From assembly GCA_937139155.1 (NCBI GenBank), contig CAKZPI010000001.1:104355-168354 (forward strand): DNA of 64,000 nt, read 5' to 3'. Made by a program: the position numbers and the translations under genes. The notes below the pieces were generated by a model. That model was not told the DNA's origin and did no database searches. It was given only the letters and a program-made list of their open reading frames with translations. Positions 54,010 to 63,209 of this stretch are shown one piece after another. The stretch is from an uncultured Flavobacteriales bacterium. GTDB lineage: Bacteria > Bacteroidota > Bacteroidia > Flavobacteriales > JBLHRE01. Position 1 is the stretch's first letter. The number at the start of each line of letters is the position of its first letter.

Positions 54010-54437
54010 AGCAGCCTAGTAATTTTAACCTAAGGGCTTACGGTCTCTTATTGGTGGAGGATAAACTTCTGGTCATGGAAGAAAGCTTTTTAGGGGAGCC
54101 TATTTACAAGTTTCCTGGAGGTGGTGTTGAATTTGGAGAAGGCCCCAAGGATACGGTGGTTCGTGAAATGGAAGAAGAACTGGGACTAAAGGTTTGCGAA
54201 GCCGATCATTTCTATACCACGGAAAACTTTGTTCAATCTGCTTTTAAGAAGGAAGACCAATTAATTTCGATATACTATAAGGTAAAGGTTTCCAATCTTC
54301 CTGATTTAAACTTCAACCCGGAAGATAAGGGAGATTGGAAGGAGGTGGCCCTTCACTGGATGGACTTGAATGAAATAGGTCCGGAAGATTTAAGTTTACC
54401 GGTAGACCGGAAGGTTGTAGAAATGTTGAAAAGCTAA
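54006..54437 (+). CDS. Nudix hydrolase
   Basis: A 143-aa Nudix protein with the box GGGVEFGEGPKDTVVREMEEELGL and preceding YGLLLVEDKLLVMEESFLG. The substrate is unknown; the ADP-ribose/NUDT family is possible. It begins at the ATGA shared with mnmD, so it is translationally coupled. It converges with the 54434 gene over CTAA. Confidence 0.85.
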   Translation: MKQPSNFNLRAYGLLLVEDKLLVMEESFLGEPIYKFPGGGVEFGEGPKDTVVREMEEELGLKVCEADHFYTTENFVQSAFKKEDQLISIYYKVKVSNLPDLNFNPEDKGDWKEVALHWMDLNEIGPEDLSLPVDRKVVEMLKS

Positions 54438-55009
54438 AACGCGTTTCCAAGCCTTAGTTGAACCTGAGCTTCAACCTTTTTGAAAAGGGCATCCGGATGG
54501 GCGGTTCTCCAAGAAAAGTCCATGAACTTTCCGCCGGAGATCAGGTAGTTATCAATGCCCATTTCGGTCATTTCTTCCAGAATATGCTCTCTAAAATTCA
54601 CCATAGCAATCCACCCATCTTCAATTTCATCAAACCATTCTTCGTAATAACAATCATCCGATCCGTGAAAGTTAAGAATGTTTTCACCGATTAGAATGAA
54701 CTTATCAATTCCGGCATCCATCATGGGTTCAAGAATGTTCCGCTTTAAGCGCATCACATCGTTTTCAATGGCATCGTTCCATTCACCTATAAACTCAAGA
54801 ATGGTATAGCCGGTATCGTAATCCGCATATAATTGCTTCATGAATAGGGTAGACGACCCTAGCTCATCCCATTGGGGATGAATTACATGATCGTAAATGG
54901 CATGGGTGAAATAAACCTCTGAATTTTGGTATCCTGAAAAAGGAGATTGGGAATCTTCTGAGGCTATGTATAAATGCCTCCAATTGAAGAAGGGCTCTAG
55001 GGTATGCAT
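54434..55009 (-). CDS. Conserved hypothetical protein, Bacteroidota
   Basis: A 191-aa acidic soluble protein with no signal peptide. Recurrent features are SEVYFTHAIYDHVIHPQWDELGSSTLFMKQLYADYDTGYTILEFIGEWNDAIENDVM (in pieces) and DNYLISGGKFMDFSW. The repeated DKFILIGENILNFHG and MDFSWRTAHPDA parts suggest a Rossmann-like alternation. No known family was recognised. It ends 3' of a small DUF6095 gene and could be transcribed with murQ. Confidence 0.7.
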   Translation of the reverse strand: MHTLEPFFNWRHLYIASEDSQSPFSGYQNSEVYFTHAIYDHVIHPQWDELGSSTLFMKQLYADYDTGYTILEFIGEWNDAIENDVMRLKRNILEPMMDAGIDKFILIGENILNFHGSDDCYYEEWFDEIEDGWIAMVNFREHILEEMTEMGIDNYLISGGKFMDFSWRTAHPDALFKKVEAQVQLRLGNAF

Positions 55010-55014
55010 AAATA

Positions 55015-55233
55015 TTACTGTTCCGAATCAAAAAATCCTGACAATAAATTACGTAAACCGAAGACAAAAAGTATAATGGCAATGAAACAAAGGCTGAGAG
55101 ATAGGATGAGTAGGCCGTTTGCTCCTTGATCCGACTTGGAAAAGCCTTCCATAAGTAAACCGGGTGCAATGAAAATTAGGGGCAAGGCACCTGCCATAAA
55201 CTTAAATCCTCTTGCCAGTTTATCCTTATTCAT
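55015..55233 (-). CDS. DUF6095-family small membrane protein
   Basis: A 72-aa protein with two membrane helices: MNKDKLARGFKFMAGALPLIFIAPGLLMEG (start with the DUF6095 N-terminus) and LLILSLSLCFIAIILFVFGL. ATG at 55233 fits the family start; a longer reading reaches into murQ. It is 4 bases after the murQ stop, in the same transcript. Role unknown. Confidence 0.75.
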   Translation of the reverse strand: MNKDKLARGFKFMAGALPLIFIAPGLLMEGFSKSDQGANGLLILSLSLCFIAIILFVFGLRNLLSGFFDSEQ

Positions 55234-55237
55234 TTCC

Positions 55238-56044
55238 TTATTTTTCACCTGCTTCAATGGCTCTACGAACCGACCCATGGGTAAAGAGCAGGTCTTTGGC
55301 TTTTTCATCCGGAATGTTCAGGGCAGTGGCCACCATTCTTGTTCCGCGTTCAACCAGTTTGTTGTTGCTGAGCTGCATGTCTACCATTTTATTGCCCAAG
55401 ACCCTTCCTAATCGAACCATTACCGAAGTGGAGATCATGTTCAAGACCAATTTTTGGGCGGTGCCTGCTTTCATTCTGGTTGAACCAGTTACAAACTCGG
55501 GTCCTACCAAAACCTCAATAGGGAACTCAGCAGCTTTGGCTAGTGGGGTAGAGGTATTGCAGGTAATGCAGCCGGTGGTTAAGCCTTTTTTCCGGGCTTG
55601 TTCAATGGTTCCCACCACGTATGGAGTGGTTCCAGAGGCGGCAATGCCAACCACGGAATCGTATTTTTTGATTTGATGCTTTTGAAGGTCAAGCCATCCT
55701 TGATCGGGATTGTCTTCGGCAAATTCAACCGCCTTCCGAATGGCTCCGTCTCCGCCTGCGATTAGACCCAAAACTAGGCCATGAGGCACTCCGAAGGTGG
55801 GCGGACATTCACTGGCGTCAACAATGCCAAGGCGGCCGCTGGTACCCGCTCCTAAGTAAAATAGCCGACCTCCATTTTTCATGTTTTCAACCACCCTATC
55901 CACCAGTTTTTCAATGGAAGGTATGGCCTTCTCAACTGCGTAGGGAACAATTCGGTCTTCTTTATTTATGTTCGATAGAAGATCTCGGGTTGACATGGCC
56001 TCGAGGGCCTGGTATTTGCTATCCTGTTCGGTAGTACGATTCAT
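55238..56044 (-). CDS. murQ: N-acetylmuramic acid 6-phosphate etherase MurQ
   Basis: MurQ splits the lactyl ether of MurNAc-6-phosphate to give GlcNAc-6-phosphate and lactate in cell-wall recycling. The 268-aa SIS-fold protein has LFYLGAGTSGRLGIVDASECPPTFG, AEDNPDQGW, GIAASGTTPYV and STRMKAGTAQKLVLN. The gene lies between the E1 dehydrogenase gene (3 bases) and DUF6095. It links with NamZ (9987), which could supply MurNAc. Confidence 0.95.
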   Translation of the reverse strand: MNRTTEQDSKYQALEAMSTRDLLSNINKEDRIVPYAVEKAIPSIEKLVDRVVENMKNGGRLFYLGAGTSGRLGIVDASECPPTFGVPHGLVLGLIAGGDGAIRKAVEFAEDNPDQGWLDLQKHQIKKYDSVVGIAASGTTPYVVGTIEQARKKGLTTGCITCNTSTPLAKAAEFPIEVLVGPEFVTGSTRMKAGTAQKLVLNMISTSVMVRLGRVLGNKMVDMQLSNNKLVERGTRMVATALNIPDEKAKDLLFTHGSVRRAIEAGEK

Positions 56045-56047
56045 AAT

Positions 56048-58459
56048 TTAAAGCGCCGGAAATTCTTCAGGTTTGGCCTCATGCATAAGGGCATAGGCTG
56101 TTTCAAATACATCGTCAACGCTGGGCTTAGAGAAATAGTCTCCGTCAGTACCATAGGCTGGTCTATGAGCTTTGGCGGTCAAGGTTCTGGGCTCAGAGTC
56201 TAAGAAATAATATCCTTTTTGTTTCTCAAGCACTTCTTGCATCATAAAAGCAGAGGCTCCTCCAGGTACATCTTCATCTAGGAATATTACCCGGTTTGTT
56301 TTCTTTAAAGATTCAACAATGGAATGGTTGATGTCAAAAGGAAGCAGAGATTGAACGTCAATGATTTCAGCAGAAATTCCGGCGGAAGCCAATTCAATTG
56401 AAGCTTCTTCGGCAATTCTGCAGGATGATCCATAGGTTACAATGGTAAGGTCTTCACCTTCCCGAATGGTTTCCGGAATGCCCAGTGGGGTTCGGATTTC
56501 CTTAAGGTTATCGGGCATTTTTTCTTTCAGGCGATACCCATTCAAGCATTCCACAATCAGGGCCGGTTCATCAGATTCCATCATGGTATTATAGAATCCA
56601 GCGGCCTTGGTCATATTTCTTGGAACCAGTACATGGATTCCGCGCAAGCTGTGTAAAATCATGCCCATGGGTGACCCTGAGTGCCAGATTCCTTCCAATC
56701 TATGTCCGCGGGTACGAATGATCATAGGTGCTTTTTGTCCGCCTTTGGTGCGATACTGAAGGGTTGCCAAATCGTCGCTGAGAATTTGGATGGCATAGAG
56801 CAAATAATCAAGGTATTGAATTTCAGCAATCGGGCGTAAGCCTCTCATGGCCATACCAATGCCTTGTCCTACGATGGTACATTCTCTAATACCTGTATCA
56901 AAAACACGATGTTCACCATGTTTTTCTTGCATGCCTTCAAGTCCTTGGTTTACATCTCCAATGTTTCCGGAGTCTTCACCAAAGATTAAAACCTCAGGGT
57001 GGTCAGAGAGAAGGTGGTCAAAATTGTCTCTTAGAACCAAGCGGGCATCTACCTCTTCAGATTCATCGCTATACTTAGGGGCTACTTCTTGAACCTTCAT
57101 GGCAGAATTAGGAGACTCACTGAAAAGGAAAGAAGAGTACCGGTCATGGTTTTTCTCCATTTCGGCATTCAGCCAAGATTTCAGGGCTTCTCTAGGGGCA
57201 GAATTTTCACCCCTGCTAAGTCTTAATGCTTTTCTTCCGGCATTGAAAATTTCTTTCCGAATGGGCTCGGTTGATTTACCGAGTTCATCAGCGAGGGGCT
57301 GAATGAAGTTTTTATTGGCACTGGCGTTGGCTAGATTTTGAATCAATCCAACGGCTTCGGCTTGTTCTTTTTTAATGGGCTCTATGAAGGCGGACCAAGC
57401 AGCAGCCTTAGCCTTTCTAACCGCCTTTTTCGATTCTTTTTCAATGGCATCGAGGTCTTCAGGCTTCGCAATGGAATTTTGAATCATCCATTCTCTCATT
57501 TTACTGAGGCAATCAAATTCCTCTTCCCATTTCAGGCGGTCTTTTGATTTATAACGCTCGTGAGAACCTGAGGTAGAATGCCCTTGTGGCTGGGTCATTT
57601 CTTGAACGTGAATGAGAACAGGCACATGTTCACCTCTGGCAATATTTGCCGCTTTTTCATAGGCTTCTACCAAGGCAGGGTAATCCCAACCTTTTACGGT
57701 AATGATTTCATAGCCTTTGGTTTTATCGGTACGTTGAAAGCCGAAGAGAATTTCAGAAATGCTCTCTTTGGTGGTTTGGTACCTCGCTGGAACCGAAATT
57801 CCGTACATATCATCCCAAACGGAAATCACCATAGGCACTTGCATTACCCCGGCGGCATTAATGGTTTCAAAGAAAGGGCCTTCGGAGGTAGAGGCGTTTC
57901 CAATGGTTCCGAAGGCAATTTCGTTCCCGTTCTTTGAGAAATTGGTCTTTTCTTTTAGGTCTTTGTTTTCACGGTACACCTTTGAGGCCTGAGCCAAACC
58001 AAGAAGTCTTGGCATTTGACCCGCGGTGGGTGAAATATCAGCAGAGCTATTTTTTTGCTCCATTAGGTTCACCCAGTTTCCGTTTTCATCGAGGCTACGG
58101 GTAGAAAAATGCCCTCCCATTTGTCTCCCTCCAGATGCAGGTTCATGATGAATATCTGTATGTGCGTAAAGTGCAGCAAACATTTCTTGAATTGAAAGTT
58201 TGCCAATGGCCATCATGAAGGTTTGATCGCGGTAATATCCAGACCGGAAATCACCGTTTTTAAAGGCTCTAGCCATGGCCAATTGGGCCACTTCTTTTCC
58301 GTCTCCGAAAATTCCGAATTTGGCTTTACCAGTAAGCACTTCTCTACGGCCTAAAAGACTGGCTTCTCTTGACTCAACGGCAATTCGGTAATCCCGAATT
58401 ACACCATCTCTAAATTGTTCAAACGAAATGCTTGACTTATCCTTGGTTTTTGTTGACAT
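56048..58459 (-). CDS. Fused alpha/beta E1 component of a 2-oxoacid (branched-chain) dehydrogenase
   Basis: A 803-aa fusion of E1-alpha and E1-beta. The alpha part has FRSGYYRDQTFMMA, GGRQMGGHFS and GTIGNASTSEGPFFETINAAGVMQVPMVISVWDDMYGI (TPP region; the Asp of GD is Asn here, as in other Bacteroidota members). The beta part has VLIFGEDSGNIGDVNQGLEGM, DTGIRECTIVGQGIGMAMRGLRPI and VIFLDEDVPGGASAFMMQ. The substrate is likely branched-chain 2-oxoacids. ATG at 58459 is chosen since a TACCTTTG box occupies 58493-58500, which an upstream start would include. Confidence 0.9.
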   Translation of the reverse strand: MSTKTKDKSSISFEQFRDGVIRDYRIAVESREASLLGRREVLTGKAKFGIFGDGKEVAQLAMARAFKNGDFRSGYYRDQTFMMAIGKLSIQEMFAALYAHTDIHHEPASGGRQMGGHFSTRSLDENGNWVNLMEQKNSSADISPTAGQMPRLLGLAQASKVYRENKDLKEKTNFSKNGNEIAFGTIGNASTSEGPFFETINAAGVMQVPMVISVWDDMYGISVPARYQTTKESISEILFGFQRTDKTKGYEIITVKGWDYPALVEAYEKAANIARGEHVPVLIHVQEMTQPQGHSTSGSHERYKSKDRLKWEEEFDCLSKMREWMIQNSIAKPEDLDAIEKESKKAVRKAKAAAWSAFIEPIKKEQAEAVGLIQNLANASANKNFIQPLADELGKSTEPIRKEIFNAGRKALRLSRGENSAPREALKSWLNAEMEKNHDRYSSFLFSESPNSAMKVQEVAPKYSDESEEVDARLVLRDNFDHLLSDHPEVLIFGEDSGNIGDVNQGLEGMQEKHGEHRVFDTGIRECTIVGQGIGMAMRGLRPIAEIQYLDYLLYAIQILSDDLATLQYRTKGGQKAPMIIRTRGHRLEGIWHSGSPMGMILHSLRGIHVLVPRNMTKAAGFYNTMMESDEPALIVECLNGYRLKEKMPDNLKEIRTPLGIPETIREGEDLTIVTYGSSCRIAEEASIELASAGISAEIIDVQSLLPFDINHSIVESLKKTNRVIFLDEDVPGGASAFMMQEVLEKQKGYYFLDSEPRTLTAKAHRPAYGTDGDYFSKPSVDDVFETAYALMHEAKPEEFPAL

Positions 58460-58492
58460 AGGAATGGGTTTATCAATATTTTGAGGGCCTGG

Positions 58493-58500
58493 CAAAGGTA
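58493..58500 (-). promoter_or_regulatory. Candidate -7 box of the E1/murQ transcript
   Basis: On the minus strand TACCTTTG is a perfect -7 consensus match, 33 bases before the ATG at 58459. The following C also matches. Confidence 0.5.
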
Positions 58501-58532
58501 GGAAAAATCAGGTCAGAAAAGGACCTTGGTAA

Positions 58533-61334
58533 TCAGTAAAATAACCGTTTACATGCTTGTTCAAGACGTTCTTCTAAATTGAAGACCAGGGCAAACCGAA
58601 CTTGATTTAAGTAGTTTTCTTCTTGCCAAATTAGGCTTTGGTTGGAGTAGAGTGGAAAATAAATCTGAATCCAATTTGGAAGTGGACTAAGCATGACCCC
58701 TGAGCCCAGGTAAACGCTGCTGTAATCTATACCAATCTGAGAATAGGGCTGAATGTATTTTAGAGAGGTATATTTTAGGGTATAAGATCCGAATACAAAC
58801 CTTCTTCTAAGGTCGTTTTCCGTTAGAATTCTTCCCCTTTCGGGGATGTATTGGTTGGTGCCCTTAAACCGGTTGTAAATTAGGTGGTCAAAGAAAAAGT
58901 CCTCGGCTTGCATGGGGGAAATTTTCAAATCTCCAGCCTGTCCGATGCTCATTCCTAAGTAATAATTCCCCTTAAACCCTTTCAGGAGTTTTTGATAGGG
59001 GTGTAGGTCTCCATAGGTTTCTAGACGAATTTCTTTTCCATTGGAAATGGCTTGGTAATGGGAAGTTAAATACCCAAGCTTATGGTTGAGTTTTAGTTCG
59101 CCACGAAGCCGAAACATCCAGGTTTGGGAAAAGTTAATGGAGCTTGATTCTGGAATGGATTGGCTGGATTGGAGCCTTTGTACATCTGCACCCACTGTAA
59201 TTCTCCACGGGCTTTCGTAGTTTTTTTGGAAGGAAAGGGTAGAAGAGAAATGCAAGCGAGTCCATTGGCTTTGATCAGGCCCGGTGAACCTATGTGCATG
59301 GATTTTATAATCTTCTTTCAGGCGGTTTTTTCCTTGGTGATAAACTCGTTTTCCAAGACTTACTGAGCCAATGATTTCCTTATTGTTCAAGCTGAAAACG
59401 GGCGAAACCGAAAGGTAAATGGGTCTTCGGGGGTAGGATGAATTGGATAGGTTAAGTCCGAAACCCATTCCATCGTAGGCCGTAAGTCTGAGGGCGGGAC
59501 CCCAAAACCACTGGTCTTTTCTAGGATTAAAAGCGTCTCCGATAAACTGTAGGGAAAAAGGTCTTTTCTTGACTAAGCTATTTCTGAGATTGACCATATT
59601 ATCTTTGAGGTTCTCATCGGGCATGGAAAGCCCAATATTTACCCAAATTTGGTCTAAGTCCTTTGCCTTTAGGTCTAGAACCGTGTCTTCTGAAAAGCCC
59701 TGGAACCATCCATCTAAAACCTTTTGATCTTGGAAGAAACCTTGAATGTGTAAAGGACTAGGGATTTGGTTTTTGTTCTTAATTAAAACCTGTGAACCAT
59801 GCAGCCATTCAATGGAGTAATCAGCCCAGGCGTTCTCTTTCAAATGACTAATGAATAACCAGTTTAGTTGAAGGTTGAAACGCTTTTCAAGTTCAGACTG
59901 AAACTCAGAGTACGTCAAGCCTGCCTTTCTATTTTGGTACCAGTACCTCCGCAAGAAACCATTGAAATCCTCCGGACTAATGTATGCATAGAGACCGCTG
60001 AAAGCCCTTTTAACCTTTTCTATTTGAATATTTCTCAAAAGCAAGTGGTTTCGAGTAAGGGGGTAGCGTACGGGGTAGTCTTTTTGCATTAACCTTTGGG
60101 GTTCCCAGATTTTCGCAAAATCCTGGGTTCCGGTGCCTGGGGCCACCAAATTGGCAGCCAATGAATGCCAAACCTCTTCGGCAATCAAATGAGCGAGGCC
60201 TTCCATCAACCAGGGGGAAGCCTTTGGGTGATACGGTTTTTTGGTTTGGTTTAAATGAATTTGAACCAAGCAGGAAAGAAGTTCCCTTTGAAAATTGATT
60301 TCCCCGTTCTGTGAAGAAATTTTAGCTAGGTTTTCGAAAACATTTGGACCCATATTTGAGTAATTGTTTTCAGTAAGGAAGACTTGTTGGTTGGTGAAAG
60401 GGCCCAACACCTTCTCAATTTCAGGAATTGCCCGTCTTAGGAATTCAGGGGTTTCAAACCAGGTGTCCATGTACTGGTTAGAGAAGCTTGAAATCACCGT
60501 TAGCTTTTCCCTTTTGCCCAGCTTGTCGGTTAGAAAGACCATGTGATTTGGGCTGGAGGTGAAGGCTAGGAATCTTGATTTTTTTTGATTGATTACCAGT
60601 TTTTTATACCAGACTTCATGCTCTAATTTTTCACGGCTTGCAAAGGCGGTCATTCGTTCTTGGGTGCTGAGAACCTCAAAGGACTCCTTAGTTTTTTCGG
60701 TTTGGGAGTTTACTTGTTGTAGCCAATACCATTCTTCTGCATTTGAAATGTATCCATTCGGACTGATTCTTAAATTTTTTGGAGATTTTATGGATGCGGT
60801 AAACTTTGCTAAAGGAATGGCTTGGGCATGGGCTGGGAGGCTGGGGTCTGGTTGGAAAACTGAAGGATTTTCGGAGGCCAAGATTGGATGCCAATGAACA
60901 TAATCTTTTACCTGGCTTGAATTTGAATAATTAAGGAGGGCAAAATGAAAGCCCAGGGTAAAGGAATTACCTGAGGGGAGGTCTTTTTGCAGGTCAACCC
61001 ATATTAGTTGTGGATGGCTGGGGTCTTTACGGAAGGGGAAGACTTGGTCTTTAAAGAAGAATCTCAGGGAGTCAGCGATGAATTTCAGACCGGGTTGAGG
61101 GTCAAGTTCGTGCCATTCGGGGCGTTTCTTTTTCTCGGTTCCGGCAGGCACCCAAAGGGGGATTTCTGAGATGGGAAGGCTGTCTTTGTTGTGGAAAACC
61201 AATTCTGCCACCCCTAGAAATAAGGGTGAATCATTGGCTTGGTAAGCGGAAATTGAGTAGGAAGGCAGTTGTGCCATTGCCGAAACCCAAACCCACATCA
61301 CCAAAATCAAACATCTCAGGTGCTTCGGCATCAT
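58533..61334 (-). CDS. Outer-membrane barrel protein with degenerate M1-peptidase-like (gluzincin) domain
   Basis: A 933-aa protein with a signal peptide (ending WVSAMAQ). The first half resembles M1 aminopeptidase-like proteins; the segment LMEGLAHLIAEEVW at about residue 378 matches the downstream Glu helix, but the HExxH place reads CLVQI (about 355), so zinc binding is lost. The second half (from about 600) has alternating aromatic strands (GFGLNLSNSSYPRRPIYLSVSP, YKIHAHRF, RITVGADVQRLQ), consistent with a beta barrel ending in an aromatic tail. It is probably a pseudoenzyme receptor or transporter. Confidence 0.65.
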   Translation of the reverse strand: MMPKHLRCLILVMWVWVSAMAQLPSYSISAYQANDSPLFLGVAELVFHNKDSLPISEIPLWVPAGTEKKKRPEWHELDPQPGLKFIADSLRFFFKDQVFPFRKDPSHPQLIWVDLQKDLPSGNSFTLGFHFALLNYSNSSQVKDYVHWHPILASENPSVFQPDPSLPAHAQAIPLAKFTASIKSPKNLRISPNGYISNAEEWYWLQQVNSQTEKTKESFEVLSTQERMTAFASREKLEHEVWYKKLVINQKKSRFLAFTSSPNHMVFLTDKLGKREKLTVISSFSNQYMDTWFETPEFLRRAIPEIEKVLGPFTNQQVFLTENNYSNMGPNVFENLAKISSQNGEINFQRELLSCLVQIHLNQTKKPYHPKASPWLMEGLAHLIAEEVWHSLAANLVAPGTGTQDFAKIWEPQRLMQKDYPVRYPLTRNHLLLRNIQIEKVKRAFSGLYAYISPEDFNGFLRRYWYQNRKAGLTYSEFQSELEKRFNLQLNWLFISHLKENAWADYSIEWLHGSQVLIKNKNQIPSPLHIQGFFQDQKVLDGWFQGFSEDTVLDLKAKDLDQIWVNIGLSMPDENLKDNMVNLRNSLVKKRPFSLQFIGDAFNPRKDQWFWGPALRLTAYDGMGFGLNLSNSSYPRRPIYLSVSPVFSLNNKEIIGSVSLGKRVYHQGKNRLKEDYKIHAHRFTGPDQSQWTRLHFSSTLSFQKNYESPWRITVGADVQRLQSSQSIPESSSINFSQTWMFRLRGELKLNHKLGYLTSHYQAISNGKEIRLETYGDLHPYQKLLKGFKGNYYLGMSIGQAGDLKISPMQAEDFFFDHLIYNRFKGTNQYIPERGRILTENDLRRRFVFGSYTLKYTSLKYIQPYSQIGIDYSSVYLGSGVMLSPLPNWIQIYFPLYSNQSLIWQEENYLNQVRFALVFNLEERLEQACKRLFY

Positions 61335-61430
61335 TCTATGATTTCAGTAAAAATACTGATTTTTGTTTGTTTTTGGAAATTTTCCATGATGTAGATTAGT
61401 TTTTCAGATTGGGAATTTCGAATATAAGGT

Positions 61431-61511
61431 ATGAAAAAGGCTGGACCTGGGTTATTTTTTGGATTTAGCTTATTGCTGGTCAGTAAATTAGGGGATCACG
61501 AATTGCCTTAG
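61431..61511 (+). other. Short signal-peptide-like open frame at the edge of the repeat region
   Basis: An ATG gives 26 codons (MKKAGPGLFFGFSLLLVS and eight more) before a TAG at 61509, two bases before the octamer repeats begin. It looks like the first part of a secreted protein cut off by the repeats, but could be chance. Confidence 0.25.
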
Positions 61512-61512
61512 A

Positions 61513-62254
61513 GTTGAGGCGTTTAGTCGTTTAGTTGTTGAGGCGTTTAGTTGTTGAGTCGTTTAGTTGTTGAGACGCTTAGGCGAAGAATTTCAGGCAG
61601 GCCCATGATTCCTATTTCCTATTACCTAGTTCCTATTGCCCCAAACGACCATTGGCTAGTTTAAGTGTAAAGATGCTGAATATCAGGCGGCTAGTCACTA
61701 GTCACCAGTCACTAGTCACCCCTGAGTTTAAGGTTGAGGGTTTATAGTTGATAGAGTTGTTGAGGCGTTTAGAGTTGATAGAGTTGTTGAGGCGTTTAGT
61801 CGTTTAGTCGTTGAGGCGAAGAATTTCAGGCAGGTCCATGATTCCTATTTCCTATTACCTAGTTCCTATTGCCCCAAACGACCATTGGCTGGTTTAAGTG
61901 TAAAGATGCTGAATATCAGGCGACTAGTCACTAGTCACCAGTCACTAGTCACCCTGAGTTTATGGTTGAGGGTTTATAGTTGATAGAGTTGTTGAGGCGT
62001 TTAGTCGTTGAGGCGAAGAATTTCAGGCAGGTTCAAGATCCCTATTACCTAGTTCCTATTGCCCCAAACTTCAATCGTCAGGTTTAGCTGCTAAGAGGCT
62101 GAGCATTAGGTATCTAGTCACCAGTCACTAGTCACTCCTAAGTTTATGGTTGAGGGTTTATAGTTGATAGAGTTGTTTAGTTGTTGAGATGTTTAGGTGT
62201 AAAGAAGCTGAATATCAGACATCTAGTCACCAGTCACTAGTCACTAGTCACCCC
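61513..62254 (+). repeat. Nested intergenic repeats: octamer and heptamer units within ~200-230 bp copies
   Basis: Three longer copies start at 61585, 61818 and 62015 (GAAGAATTTCAGGCAGG...), spaced 233 and 197 bases, with a partial fourth at about 62188. Inside, nine contiguous octamers fitting GYTKAGNY fill 61513-61584; four heptamers of TTCCTAT type fill 61609-61636; and four GTCACYA-type heptamers fill 61694-61721, recurring in each copy. No coding frame or RNA gene is recognised. The stretch 61335-61512 contains only the short signal-like frame. Confidence 0.85.
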
Positions 62255-62318
62255 TGTTGAGATGTTTGAACAGGAATAAACCAACAAATTCATTTTCTTT
62301 GACCGATGAACCGTTCCA

Positions 62319-63209
62319 ATGGTAGGTAGAATGTTAAGCAAAGACCCAATAGTACAGGCTCCGGCTTTTTCACAAAGCTATAATGGTTATGCATATGCAT
62401 GGAATAACCCCCTCAAGTACAATGACCCAAGTGGGTACGCCAATGCGCTTAGTCAAGATGCATATATACCCTACGAAGACCGAAGAGGAGGATGGGGAGG
62501 CCCGGTTTATGATCCGATGAGTGAAGTTTTTAGTAGGTCTTGGTCAAGAAACCCTCATAATACGGTTACGTCCTTAGCAGGCTATAGTATGTCATACAAT
62601 TGGATTAGAGCTTGGTGGCCATCTACGCCACCAGATGGTGATAATCCCGGACCTGAAAGTTCTAACCTACTCCCCACATCACATGTTGGATTATTTGGGT
62701 TGCAGTCGGCCTATCAAGCAAATTTAGGCGTTACTTTTTTCAATCGACCCCAAAGAGAAGCTTTTGCGCAAGGCGGGGGGACGCCAGATTGGGTTAACAG
62801 AACAATAGGTGCCACAAGTGCTACCAATGGCTATTTTCAAGCAGGTTATCTGAATGATGCCAAACAAACATATAAGTATGCACAACGCATAAACGGCAAA
62901 GTTCGATCTGCAAACACGATAACAAGGGCAAACAGGATAAGCTCTTTGAGCTCTGCAAAGAATTTATCTCGTGTCGGTGGTGGACTAACCTTCTTAGCTG
63001 CTGGTGCTACAGTTTATGACGGATTAACGGGAGAAGCAGGTTGGCAAAATCACCATACGGCAGATTTGGCTGTAACTGGTGCAATTTATTTAACAGCGGC
63101 TTCTTTTCCAGTAGTAGGGTGGATAGCAGGAGGATTATATTTCGCAGCAGATTTAACCACTCAGTATTATACTGGAAAGTCAATAACCCAAAACTTATTT
63201 AATCCATGA
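62319..63209 (+). pseudogene. Orphan Rhs core end with toxin-like C-terminal region (5' truncated)
   Basis: The first 45 residues are the end of an Rhs repeat-associated core (GRMLSKDPIVQAPAFSQSYNGYAYAWNNPLKYNDPSGY, in pieces), but an in-frame stop lies 10 bases before the ATG, so the large N-terminal Rhs body is missing. After the core comes a variable region, an AQGGG junction (62765-62781), and a hydrophobic C-terminus (LTFLAAGATVYDGL, VTGAIYLTAASFPVVGWIAGGLYFAAD). This is typical of displaced Rhs C-terminal tips. The activity of the tip is unknown. The stop overlaps the next start by ATGA. Confidence 0.75.
62765..62781 (+). repeat. 17-bp direct repeat at Rhs cassette junction, copy 1
   Basis: The sequence TGCGCAAGGCGGGGGGA encodes AQGGG. 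It is identical to copy 2 at 63617-63633, and both are in the same reading phase, so recombination between them would swap C-terminal cassettes in frame. Confidence 0.9.

Noticed and set aside
55212..55676. 154-codon open frame on the plus strand inside murQ
   Set aside because: It is antisense to a clear MurQ and has no recognisable motif; it is a shadow of codon bias.
57578..57937. 119-codon open frame inside the E1 dehydrogenase gene
   Set aside because: It lies antisense to a conserved TPP-domain segment and has no support of its own.
61513..62254. Possible CRISPR array
   Set aside because: Short units are contiguous 7- and 8-mers without unique spacers of constant length, and the larger copies are 197-233 bases apart; no cas gene is nearby.
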